From Corinectria fuckeliana (Eukaryota > Ascomycota > Sordariomycetes > Hypocreales > Nectriaceae), in contig WPDH01000033.1 of the NCBI GenBank assembly GCA_019137255.1, positions 248,001 to 312,000 of the forward strand: a DNA stretch of 64,000 bases, written 5' to 3'. Every line of letters starts with the position of its first letter. Position 1 is the first letter of the stretch. Of this stretch, positions 53,700 through 64,000 are shown one piece after another. The notes beneath the pieces are model-generated. The model worked only from the letters and a program-made list of their open reading frames with translations, had not been told where the DNA came from and ran no database searches. The position numbers and the translations under genes are program-made.

Positions 53700-55244
53700 G
53701 TTCGTGATTTCTAGCTGTCGAAGCTCACACAAAAGGTCTTGCGCTTTTGAAGTCACACTCTTTCTTACAGTTCAAAGGTGTGCAACGTTATAAGCAGCTT
53801 GTTTCAATCATTTGACAGTCTAGCGTGCAACGTTTTATACAGTCTGATTCAGCGTAAGTGGGGGGTCCCACCTAACTTACAGTATCTAGACTCGTTAGTG
53901 GAAGTTGATATCGATATCTTGAAAGGTGGGGTTTTGAGTCGTGATGCTCAAGAGTGGATTTCACCCTGTTGATGAAATCCCACGACTTATATCGCGCAAC
54001 ATGGCCTTGCCTCACTTCTAGCGTAGCGGTCAAATTGATACACGCATTCCTTTAGTGGACTACCACCACTTCCCATAGCCAAAAGATGGGCTTCTAGTTT
54101 AGCAATAGTACGCACTGTATCATGATGACGAAAGGGCAGCACAACGTGGATGCTAGCTCAAAGTTGCAACATCCTGCCATCTAGGGAGAATCTCCTCTAC
54201 GAGGGACGGTGAATCTAAAGGTAACTTGTATTTCACGCCAGGCACTTTGAATATATCTAGGCGTACAGATGGCCTTGGGGGATCTTTTACTGTTTTTCAA
54301 GCTCGGGCAAAGCAACATAGCGCCTCACGGAGATAGTGAAGACAACTTGGACAGAAGAGAATGAGTCTTGATGGTGAAGACGTTCTTGAGAAGAATCAGC
54401 CCGATGTCCAATGCTCATCGTCTGATGCCCAATACGGTGCCCAATACTCATCGCTGCTTTGTCCATACACAACGACCCGTCGTAGTAAAAGGTAACGAAT
54501 CACCTCACAAGGATAGTAATACCGGGACATAGCTTGCTCAGCAAAGTGAACGAGACGTGACTCAATTTGTGCATGTAGTAGTGTCTGTGCTTCAACATCG
54601 TGCTACCTGTAGTCATCTTTTCATTCGATACCGGCTGCCGACTCATTTTCGTCCCATGTCAAATGACCCAAGTAGCCAAGCTCAATCTGTGCGACTTTAG
54701 CTGTCAGCGTGGTGCGCCCAACTGCGATCCGAATTTATTTCAGCATGACCGTATCTACTGAGGCAAAAGGCGTCGTTCTCGGTGTGCTCAGATGACCAGC
54801 GGTTTCAAGTAGCTTTAGCGCCCGTCAGATCGCCTTGGTGCCTTTAGACCACGTCGATGATTCATGCATCTTGCGTGAATTCGCTGTGAGCTTGGGTTCC
54901 AGACTCGTTCGCCAGGATCCGCGACTCAGTATTTGAATGGACAGGTGGAGGTATGTAGTCGTAGGAAGTGCTAAAAAAGGCAGAAAAGAAGAAATGAAAA
55001 GGCAGCCCGTGGTAAGCTGAAGAGAGTCGGGCGCTGTATGCAGCCTGAGGGCTCAGCACATGTGTGCACCAATCAGAAGGGCTGAGGCTCCCATTATCAG
55101 GCTAGGAATTGACCCGAGGAAGAGACATATTATGGCTTATATAGTATAATTGCCATGGCCAGATTGGCTTGTAGACGGCATCACAGTATTCCGGTCTCAT
55201 CACGTCTCTACTGGACTCTGCATTGGTATTTCCTCCAACCCGCA
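53700..55244. other. 1.5-kb gene-free stretch upstream of the HET gene
   Basis: No coding support. A partial duplication involving GCCCAATA and CTCATCG occurs near 54400-54455. The stretch 55138-55150 (TATATAGTATAAT) could serve as a TATA region for the HET gene. Confidence 0.35.
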
Positions 55245-57856
55245 ATGTGGCTCCTTGACACCAAGACGCTCGAGTTTCACCAATATGACCCAGCTACCCA
55301 GTATCCTCCTTACGCCACCCTTTGCCACTGTTGGCATGATGAAGAAATCAACATAAGGGACTTATACAATCCAGGTGTACGCGGTTTGGGAGCATTGTCC
55401 CTTACAGCGAGCCTGTCGGATGTGATCACAAAGGCCTGCTCCGTGGTTCGAGCGTGGGGTGTTGGAAAACTATGGGCCGACTCCGTGTGCATTGATCGGT
55501 CATCCAGCGCTGAAATATCCGAAGCTCTCAACTCCATGTTCGAGATATACAGGAGGGCTGAGGTCTGCGTAGCATTTCTCAGCGACGTGGACACACACGA
55601 ATCACCATTTGACGCCCCGGCGACAGGACTCGGCAGCAAAAGGAATCTTACAGAGGACACGGATCTTCTAGGAACCGCAGGCAAATACATCGAGAGAAGC
55701 AAGTGGAGAAAGCGTGTCTGGGTGCTTCAAGAAGTCATTGCATCGAAAGACATACAATTCTACGACAATCAATGGCGACGAATAGGGTCCAAGGCATCGC
55801 TTGTCCCATTCCTTTCAAGCCTTCTCCAAATTGACAAGGCTGTTCTCGAGAACGCAGACTGTTTGCCTGACTTCTCAGTTGGGCGCAAAATGTCCTGGGC
55901 AGCTCAACTATCGGCCAGTCGACTCGAGGACGTTGCATATTCCCTGCTAGGTATCTTCGGGGTCAGTATGACCATCATCTACGGCGAAGGCCAAAGGGCC
56001 TTTCTCAGGCTGCAAGGAGAGATCCTGAAAGATTCAGATGATGCAACCTTGTTTGCGTGGCAGTCTTCTGGCAGCCAACAGTATCGGGGGCTTCTCGCAA
56101 ACTCTCCCTCGGAATTCCACCACTTTGCGCTTCAACCACAGTCGCTTTCTCTACGGATTCGCGGATCCATGAAAACGAGCTCCGCCGGTATTATCATCGA
56201 GGACACGTTTGGTATCTACAACGGAGGCCCGGAGATACTCCTCTGCCTCGTGGGACAGAGCGAACATGACGATGGTAGGGTAGGTCTGGGAATTCCTTTG
56301 AGAGAATGGGAGAATCGTTTCGTGCGATCATCCCCATATCTAATAGTCAACTTGAGCAACCTGCCGGAAGGAAGTCCAGGAAGAATCTGCGTCAGTCGTG
56401 CAGTAACCTCAAGGGCTTCCAGTACTATCGCCATGGAAGTTTCGCACCCCTTGAGATCACTGGATGACCCAACCCGAACGCCGCCAGATACTTCCGGCAA
56501 GAAGAGAAATTCGGCTGGGACGCCCCTTACCGACTCTTCTGCTTCATCTACAGGTCAGATCAATCCGGCCGAGTGGATAAAACCTGGTAGGTACACCTTG
56601 ACGCAAGATGTCGAGTCTGGCCACATCGCTGTGTCCATGAACCTGAAACCTAGGGAGTCGTCTGTCTTTCTTGGGACAATGGTGCCGTCGAAGATACTCC
56701 GCGACGGTCAAGCTCAGGAAACATTTATCCAGAGAGCCAAAATACAATCTGATCCCCGGCAGCACGGACGTGGAAGACGCCCCGAGAACGCGGCGGTAGA
56801 CAATAGTGATTCTTCTAGTAGCTCTGAGCTGGAAAGAGATACGGACTTGTATCCAAGTTACTCCGAGGATTTCCCAACCTTGGATCTCAATCAGGAGTTG
56901 GCAAAATTCGCAGATGAGTTGGCGAAACATGGTCTCGCTCACTTTTCGACACGGGTGACAAGTACTAGACCCGCCGACAACGCATCGGAGGAACAGGCTC
57001 TTACACGCTCAACAAGGAAACGAATCAAGGCAGAGTGCTTTGAGGAGTACACGGAAGTGGAATGTTCAACGGATTCGGAGGACATGGCTACTCTGGTTGT
57101 CGGAAAACCGAGAACTAAGAGACTCCTTGCCTGCTCCTTTCAGCTTCGAACACCCAAACGGTACCAGCCTTGCCTTAGGGAAGGTGGCTTTCCCAGCGTT
57201 CGGGGCCTTGTTCGACATCTATGGTCGGCTCATCGGCTGCCCTCATATTGTCCTATTTGCGGACAAATCTTCGACACTGCTGGGGCCTGTGATGATCACA
57301 TCAGAGAAAACACCTGCGATCTAAGACCTGAAACAGGAATAGAGGGCGTATCTACTCCTCAGCTGATGGAAATCTCTCGGTGTGTTGATAAAGCAAGATC
57401 GAGGGAGGAACAATGGTATTCCATATGGAATAACGTGTTTCCTGGGGTTGAGAAGCCGCTGGTACCTTACGTATCGTCGAATGCCGAGATAGTCATTCGG
57501 GCACTCCGAGACTACTGGGCGAAAGATGGGCAGCGCATCGTCTTGGATTTCTTGAAGACGAGAGAGCTACGAACTGACGGAACCTCCTGGGCCGAACAAG
57601 ACCTCATAGCTCTGAACCGCGTGGTTCTAGATCAGATGATTAATGAGCTTGCCATACGTTACACGAAGGACGAGGATGGGAAAGATGACGATGCGGAATC
57701 GGAACAACACCAGGAGCTTCTTATAGAACTGCCCGTCTTGATACCAACTGGGTCTAACACCACACCCCAGGTAAGTTCCGACACTCGTGTTGTTCTCCAG
57801 TCTCGGTGTTACAGTGTGCTGACCGATCAAACCTTCATTAGTACGAAAATAATTAG
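55245..57856 (+). CDS. HET-domain protein fused to a C-terminal Cys/His finger module
   Basis: Start at MWLLDTKTLEFHQYDP, the usual HET-gene opening; an ATG 30 codons upstream (55155) is in frame but gives an unrelated N-terminus. The long exon is 55245-57770. A GTAAGT donor there and an ATTAG acceptor at 57841 add a last 5-codon exon, for 846 aa; without the splice the frame runs on to 57899. The HET domain (residues ~20-170) shows PPYATLCHCWHDEEI, LWADSVCIDRSSSAEISEAL, NSMFEIYRRAEVCVAFLSDV and RVWVLQEVIAS. HET domains trigger cell death on contact with a different strain, and several act downstream of NLR-like sensors. From ~629 a second module appears: LACSFQLRTPKRYQPC, RHLWSAHRLPSYCPICGQIF, H..ENTC, then SREEQWYSIWNNVFPGVEKPL. 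The same module recurs in the next two genes. Confidence 0.85.
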
Positions 57857-58986
57857 TTACATACGTTTTCTCTTCGCTAGGTGTCTAGCTTTGAGATAGG
57901 AAGGTTTCGGGGCTCGGCTATTTGATAATTTAGTTGCTTATATCTCCCGGAAGTTTTATTCGTGGATAGTACGGATCATAGACTGCTTTCAATGAAGAAT
58001 CTGGGAATGTGAATCACTCGCCAATTACCGGCTGTGCTAGCTTACTGCTGTTGAAACTGTGATTGTTATAGTGACTACTTGAACAGCAGCTTGACTAGAC
58101 CTAGAGTCATTAATAGCAAGACTGCTCCGCATATTAATCCAGCTCAGATCTTGGCTGCTAGTCTATCGCTGTGAAACAGTTTGCTCTGAGCCTTTAGCAT
58201 ACTATAAAAAGCCAGATTTCACTTGTCCTTGTTTGTTAGATATCAGAGCGGCAGATGTAAGAGAAAGATCAGCAGATTTCATAATTCAACCTAAGATTGG
58301 TTGATTGGTTTTTTTCTTGACCTGAAGGACCGCTGAATTTAAAGCATCTTGGGATCAGATTGCAACAGAATATGCTAATGAACGCAACTAGAAGGACCCT
58401 ATTGCATAAAATCCTCAACTGCAAGTGCTACACAACGCAGATATGAATGGTAAACAAGACTAACTGAACTTGCTGTCGTGAACAAGTTCTAGAACATCAA
58501 GTACCAACAAGACATAATTTGTATCTTATATGGTAGATAGGGGTCAACAAGTCTAGAGAGATGGAATAGATGAGCTCATAGTTGCTAACCTTTCTCTCTG
58601 TGAATTTACAATGCATAGCCCGTAAGCTTTAGACTTCCCACCGTCGTGAAACTAGATCCGTCGGGCACTCAAAGAATAGCTTCACTAGTAGCTCTACTAG
58701 AAGCTTGTCCATAGCCCGGTGCTGCGGTCATTGTCCGTCCAATAAATATCACAAACAGGTCTTAGAAATGATGTTGCTTAAAATCCAATTACATGTCCCA
58801 TAGAGACACCTGAAAGATAGGAGACTAAGCCCCCCCCCCCCCATGTTACATAAAATGAACGACTAAATACGCAAACCAGTACTGAAGGCTTGGGCCGCAA
58901 AGCTTCCTCTCAAACCCGAGCGCAACACCGTACCACCCGCCTAACGGATAATATGAGCCCAGCCTAGTGGAAAGGTACATCAACCT
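57857..58986. other. 1.1-kb gene-free stretch between HET and finger genes
   Basis: AT-richer, with a C run at about 58831-58842. No coding frame or inverted-repeat ends were recognised. Confidence 0.4.
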
Positions 58987-60557
58987 CTACCAAATTCTCT
59001 TCGTCCTTTCTAGATGTATCAAGCGCCTGGTTTCACAGTCAACATCAAGCAGCCAATTACTCGGCAGATCTTCTTCATTGTCAAAGACAGGCCGGCAGGC
59101 TTCGTCTCCAAATAAAGTCTTGGCGTCCTGCAAGTTCTGCGCTGATTCTGATTGAGAATTCTCGCGCGACTTCTTGTACTGAAGAATGGCCGCTTGTATG
59201 TGCTGTGTAGATGTTGGTGACGTTGCAAGTGGTGATGTTGGAGCTGTATCGATAACAGAGCTTGACATTTCAGTCTCAAATCGATCGAAGATCAGCCCCA
59301 TGATCTTTCTCAAGAGGCTGTAGTCAGCTCTATTGACTTTGTTCTCGCCTAGTGCACTCTGAATTATCTCAAAGTCTCTACGATCCCAGAATGCCCGAAG
59401 TTCGGACATGGTTTCCTCGACGTAGTTGCCATAATAACACGACTTGGGCCGGAGCTGATCAGGGAAGACAATGTTCCACGTATCGAACCATTGCTCTTCG
59501 ACCGACCGCTTTTGGCTGACGTAGTCCTTGAGTAACTTTCGCTGCTTGTCTGAGATGCCATCAAAATGAGGGTTGTCGGCACAGTCGCAATGCAGCTCAC
59601 GAGTATGGCGATCTCGATCTTCCGCAGCATCGAATGTTTTGAAGCAGCGGGCGCAGTAAAACTCCGGCCTCGTGTGCTTCCTGTAGATGTGCTGCTTCAC
59701 ATCCTTGCACCGACGCAGCTCATACTTCAGGCATTCGTGGTATTTTTTTGGATCTCTCTTGTAGAACGGACAAGCCAAGAACCTTTCGTCGTCGTCAGGT
59801 GCCTGACGGGCTCTTTTTGTTGGTCTTGGTGTTTCTGCTGCAGCTTTGGCCGAGAGAAGTTCCCGTGCTTCTTTCAACCGCTCTTTTGGCTTGCGAGCTG
59901 CGGATAGCAGTTTTGGGCTGGCCGTAGGGGTAGGATATGAAGAGGCCTTGGTCGACCAGCTGCCGATTGCGAACAGCGAACTGTCTGGGTATCGCGGTGC
60001 AGGTTGGACTGGGCTTTCAAGAGACTGAATGGAGTTTGTAGTATAGAATATCGGTGGATCGTGATGGTTCCTTGTATCCTGGGCACCAGCCTTGCTCTTC
60101 GTCGGTGACAATGGCACGTCAAATGTGGTGGCTTCATCGTCGCGACGTTGTTTTCCTGCGTCTCGAAAGCCCAAATTAGATCAACTCAGACCGAATATGG
60201 AACTAACTAACCTGCCGTTGGATGTGAGAGCGCAAGTGATGAACAGTCGTTTTCTCCATTTGTTTGGAGCTGGTCGTCTGCCCCTTGAAAGCGTTGAATC
60301 GGAGCTTGTAGTGAGTCGTTGAGGCCATGTCCACTGGAGCATTGAGAGCCTTGGCAGACACCTTCCGCCGACTGTATCTGATTGGGCAATAAGAGGCTTG
60401 GGGCTTCATGATGCATCGCCAGTTCACTTGTATTATGGAACTGATCCTCGGTCGGGCTAACGTCCGCAACGGATAGAAATTGTATATCACCGTGTATTGA
60501 TTGGTAGCGCTCGTCGAAGGTAGTTGCCGACATTGGCACTCCAGCAAAGAAGTCCAT
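58987..60557 (-). CDS. Cys/His finger protein, paralogue of the HET-linked module (1)
   Basis: Exons 60557-60212 and 60155-58987 with intron 60211-60156 (GTTAGT...CGCAG) give 504 aa starting MDFFAGVPMSATTFDERYQS. The N-terminal ~270 residues are Ser/Gln/Pro-rich with basic patches (PTKRARQ) that could be nuclear signals. The module follows: LACPFYKRDPKKYHECLKYE, CKDVKQHIYRKHTRPEFYCARC, H.RELHCDC, then SVEEQWFDTWNIVFPDQLRP and ELRAFWDRRDFEIIQ. Cys and His spacing resembles linked C2H2 fingers. It lacks a HET domain. By its position next to the HET fusion and its shared module I infer a related regulatory or recognition role; that is not shown by the sequence itself. A second frame upstream (MASTTHYKLRF...) could be spliced with the alternative GTTAGT four bases away, but the consensus donor favours this model. 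Confidence 0.75.
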
Positions 60558-61294
60558 GACAGTAATCAATGTCAACTTGTCCCCGTGAAGTCCGTCGAAG
60601 ACGATCGAAAGGGGGGAAATATAATAGAAAAATATGAACAGCCGTGCGTGATATCCAAGCTTGAGGTACTAGAGGCAAAAAGAGGACAGAGAATAGGTGA
60701 CGCTTAGCCTATCTAGTGTACATGTCATCCTGAAGAACGCAGATCTTTTGCAGGGGCATCGTTAAACATGGAGTATCAAGATAATTTTCGGTCGTGAATG
60801 CTGACTTTCGGCTGTAGGGGACACCCTTGCTTGCATGCGTCCCCAGGGCTCTCTGTGGAACGTAAGAATGCATTGCGCCGGCGTTCTCAGCGTCCGAGAG
60901 TGCGTCATGCTCAGGCAAGCCAATGAATAGATAGCCTCAACTACGCAACGGCGTACTCGACATGCTAGGAAAGCCTCGGAACTGCCATGCCAAGGCGGAC
61001 TAGGTGGGGATACGCACAGTCTATAACCACGGCCGAGGCCTCCCAAGACTGTCTGACGTGTACACTACGCAGCGGCGTACTTTGTCATCGCTCAATGGCG
61101 GACAACGTGGAATAATACAAGAGGCCGTGGTGACATGGGAGATTATGGGATCGACAGTAGGCAAAGCCGCAGGGTAATGCTTGCATGTCTTGAACCAGCA
61201 CATCCAGATCCATCAAACAACCAAGACCATTTTCCTTGCACATTCCGTAAGATGCGTCAAGCTCAGCCGAGCAAGTATTCTGCACACGCCCCCG
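60558..61294. other. Gene-free stretch
   Basis: Presumed promoter of the finger gene on its left. No supported coding frame. Confidence 0.4.
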
Positions 61295-61641
61295 TTATTC
61301 AACCTGGGCTGTGTCTCCCAGGCCTGGCCAGGTATTATTCACCCCAAAGTGCTTGTTGAACTCTGCCACCGTTATCATGGCCTTTAACTCCCATTCCGTC
61401 GCAGTGCGTGGTGGCGCCTGTGCCCTCACCAGCTTATACTGGACTGGTTGGAAGGGATCTTGCATCCAAGTTTCCAGGCGCTCGATTTGCTGCTTTTGGA
61501 GACACGGCGATAGGCTGTAAGTAAGCAGTGGAGAATTAGTGACTCGTGGCTGTATGACCCTCTCAAGCAAAGCAGACAGCCAGGGACAAATAGGGCTTAC
61601 CTGCCACCACTGGCGCTGGCTGAAGTAAGGCTGTAGCTCAT
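61295..61641 (-). CDS. Small two-exon protein, unknown
   Basis: Exons 61641-61601 and 61514-61295 joined over intron 61600-61515 (GTAAGC...TACAG) give 86 aa: MSYSLTSASASGG, then a helical middle (LQKQQIERLETWMQDPFQPVQ) and ELKAMITVAEFNKHFGVNNTWPGL. The AG|C split Ser codon and both splice sites fit well. No signal peptide, no membrane segment and no known family were recognised. It lies between the two stand-alone finger genes, so a part in the same locus is possible but unproven. Confidence 0.55.
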
Positions 61642-62440
61642 TTTGGGGGTGTGGGAGGCCTGTCAACAATGCTTATATGTCTGAGAAATAGTTGACGATG
61701 GTGGGAATGCGATTTGGTGGATTCCTCATTCTCATATATACTGAGGTGATCCTAAGGTTGGATAGTTTACTACGTCGATGAGTACATCGTGGCTAGAGGC
61801 TTCCGCATTTGCGTACTTCGTCACGGTGAAGATGCTTCTACTACGCGACTGCGTACGAACAGCTACCCCGAGCTCCCGAGACGAACGCCATCGCGTACAT
61901 GGCGGAGAAGGTAATCAGGGATCCTCGGCCCTTGCCACATCGGGCAGACACATTGGGCAGACACATCAACGCCCAGGGCCAAGGCGCATTGCGGCAAGCA
62001 GACACACGAGATAGCATCGATGCGGCTCTTCGACTTAGTCTTCCTTCAGAATAGCTACCATAAAGCACGAATCGGCCTTATGTAATCCTTGCCGCTCCTT
62101 TTATATGCTGGGCTTGTGTGCTGAGCTGCCTTACTTTCAGTTCTTTGGCTCCCTGGATAGCGCAGCTGGGTTGTATTGTTGTGTTGTCGTGCTGCGTACT
62201 TCGTGCGGGAACTTTCACTCCGTCAAAACGTCCTTCTCGCCTGACTCTTCACATTTTCTCAACTGAGCTTTCTGGGCCTCTTCATTCCAAGGTGCTAAGT
62301 GCAACGCTCGCACATCCACCGCCTTCGTCGTTCAGCATCCATTCGGCACTGTCGTTGCTGCGCGCTGTCAGATATTAGGCCTACGGTCTCAGCCTGGCAT
62401 GCACTAATTCCCTTGTGTTCATCATTTTCCTTGTGAAACA
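61642..62440. other. Divergent intergenic region
   Basis: Between the small protein and the second finger gene. No coding support; CT-rich near 62,200-62,350. Confidence 0.4.
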
Positions 62441-63934
62441 ATGCGCGCTTCCGACGCTTCACAAAGGAATCAGAGCTACAATCGTCGAACAATGGCCGAC
62501 GACATTCCCGAGTCTCAGGTATCTATGGCGCCTGTAACCGTTACTCCCACCGGGTTAGACTGACTGGAACGATAGCGCCCCTCAACCATTAGCAGCAACT
62601 TTGTGCACCTCCTGGAAAGATTAACCTTGCGGCCCAGCCCGGATCCCGTCCACCGATGCCATTATAGTAACCCAGGTAGGGGCATCGGGCTTTCGACAGG
62701 TCTGCTCGAAGCCCATTCCAACACTACCTCTACTGCGTCCAGCACTCTCAGTAAACACAAGGCCCCTCGGCCATCATCCAAACGAGGCAATTGGATCAAC
62801 GGGAAACTCCACGCCCTGTTCATTGCTAGGCCAGCCACCGACCGGGGCCGAGGCCATGGCAGCGGCCAGGAGCCTTACCCTCAACCTAAGAACACCAGCA
62901 ACCTAGATTCCGGGTGGGGACAGCGTCCTAATACAGCCAAGAAGCACAGAGATATTCGCAAAAAGCCGCCTGACGAAGAACCCCCAGATGGACCCGGTGC
63001 CAAACAGCCAAAGCCCAGTAAGGGCGCAAAGGACAGGCTCTGTTGCCCGTTCTACCGACGCAACCCTCGCAATCACTGGGAGTGCCGAAAAAGGATATTT
63101 CGCTCTGTGTCGGATGTCCGACAACACATTCAACGAGTACACCTTCAACCTATACACTGCCCACGATGTAAGTGTATTTTCAACGGTCCCACCGACGCTG
63201 CCTTGCATCAGCAGCGCAATGATCATATCATACAACGGACCTGCATAGAGAGCCACGACGACATTCCCGGCATCACAGAGGATCAGTTGATCCAGATTAG
63301 AAGGCGTCAACGTGGGCGGGGCTCGGCGGCGGAGAATTGGTATAATCTTTGGGATATCCTTTTCCCCGGCATTGCTCGGCCACTTTCGCCCTATCTTGAG
63401 CAATCCGAATCCGAAGGCGCGATTCGAGATTCGATCTTGAGGACCTCCGACCATGGACCTGTGGCCCTCTTGGATGGGGAATTCACCTTCATTCCGGACT
63501 TTAGGCTGAGCCAGCACCAAATTCCACAAGCTGCACCACCTACATGGCCGCCAGACATCCAAATACCGCCTACAACTGTAGCAGCATTCGAGACGACCCC
63601 CGCAGTTCAAGCGCCTGCCTTGCGTATCACAACATCTCATATGGGTTGGAACACAACCTCGGGCTCTGAAATGTCTCCATCTGCTGGCTGGCTTGGTCAA
63701 TTCTCCCCTTCAGTGTACGCCCCGGCCTTTTCAGGGTACACTCCTTTAGAGAATACAGCTCAGGAATACCCCGCCCGAGAACAGCCCCAATCTCAAGACT
63801 TAGTCCAAGGGGATGTCCAATATCAGGACTACCATGAGCTCTATGGATATGAAGGATCCGCGCCATTCTCAGAGCTGGGTTCTAACCTGCTGTCTGGGTC
63901 CTATCAAGAGGAGGAATCCAGTGAAGATAAATAA
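62441..63934 (+). CDS. Cys/His finger protein, paralogue of the HET-linked module (2)
   Basis: Exons 62441-62518 and 62576-63934, joined in phase 0 over intron 62519-62575 (GTATCT...GATAG), give 478 aa. The N-terminus (MRASDASQRNQSYNRRT...) is followed by a Ser/Pro/Lys-rich low-complexity region to about residue 165. The module then appears: RLCCPFYRRNPRNHWECRKR, VSDVRQHIQRVHLQPIHCPRC, HQQRNDH...C, then SAAENWYNLWDILFPGIARPL. The C-terminal ~160 residues are Gln/Pro/Ser/Tyr-rich, like an activation or interaction domain. Together with the basic linker this suggests a nuclear protein, possibly a DNA-binding regulator. It has no HET domain. The start relies on the upstream exon: the large frame itself opens with GTG. 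Confidence 0.75.
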
Positions 63935-64000
63935 GCAGACAAATCTCTTTAAATGCTGCTAGTCTGTGATATTTAGTTTTTATAGAGAAAGACTAATAAT
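63935..64000. other. 3' flank at the window end
   Basis: AT-rich end of the last gene; nothing else is visible. Confidence 0.5.

Noticed and set aside
58320..58352. Short resemblance to the start of large-subunit rRNA (CCGCTGAATTTAAAGCAT)
   Set aside because: Only about 18 bases match with mismatches, and the following sequence does not continue as rRNA; chance or too decayed to call.
60203..60355. Alternative first exon MASTTHYKLRF for the finger gene
   Set aside because: It needs a second GTTAGT donor four bases downstream; the MDFFAGV exon uses the consensus CAG|GTTAGT and gives a longer clean frame. It is kept in mind as alternative splicing.
1..64000. CRISPR arrays, operons or riboswitches
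   Set aside because: The DNA is eukaryotic nuclear with spliced genes, and no regularly spaced repeats were seen.

Overview
The window is nuclear DNA of a filamentous ascomycete (Pezizomycotina, most likely a Sordariomycete). The signs are short GT-AG introns of about 50-110 nt, GC-rich coding regions, fungal-type proteins (HET domain, CSC1/RSN1 channel, Ted1/Cdc1-like phosphoesterase, sterol-sensing HMG-CoA reductase) and a transposon degraded in the way repeat-induced point mutation (RIP) degrades DNA. The species cannot be named from the sequence alone.

Positions 1-28,200 are a dense housekeeping block. In order it holds: the KEOPS subunit CGI121 (5' end cut by the window), mitochondrial proline dehydrogenase, a Tim17/22/23-family membrane protein, a conserved fungal protein of unknown role, a Ted1/Cdc1-like GPI phosphodiesterase, a small secreted cysteine protein, TIM50, an F-box-like protein, VTA1 (ESCRT disassembly), an ER disulfide isomerase with a C-terminal HEEL, the exosome core subunit RRP41/SKI6, a zinc alcohol dehydrogenase, a secreted berberine-bridge-type flavin oxidase, an M3 metallopeptidase (saccharolysin-like) and a CSC1/TMEM63 channel. 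Mitochondrial biogenesis, ER/GPI quality control, RNA decay and endosomal sorting are mixed; this is ordinary eukaryotic gene order, not operons. I assembled introns for each gene, and the reading frames close across every junction I list.

Positions 28,200-41,300 are gene-poor. A single oleate hydratase gene (32.4-34.1 kb) stands between two long gene-free stretches. At 37,085-38,930 lies a full-length 1.85-kb pogo/Fot1-like DNA transposon with near-perfect 42-bp terminal inverted repeats and a TA target duplication. Its interior is AT-rich and full of stops, yet the DD35D catalytic frame can still be traced.

Positions 41,300-46,750 return to core genes: HMG-CoA reductase, nicotinamidase and an intron-containing tRNA-Lys(CUU).

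From about 46.8 kb to the end the content looks accessory. It has orphan and decayed frames, a lysine-rich protein with 29-residue tandem repeats, a small SnoaL-like protein whose start codon is split by an intron, and a cluster of three genes sharing one uncommon Cys/His module (the same C/H finger followed by an EEQW...W..FPG segment). One copy is fused to a HET nonself-recognition domain and two stand alone. This HET/finger cluster is the most interesting candidate system in the window. The family itself is probably known in fungi; the fusion plus clustering is what deserves a look.
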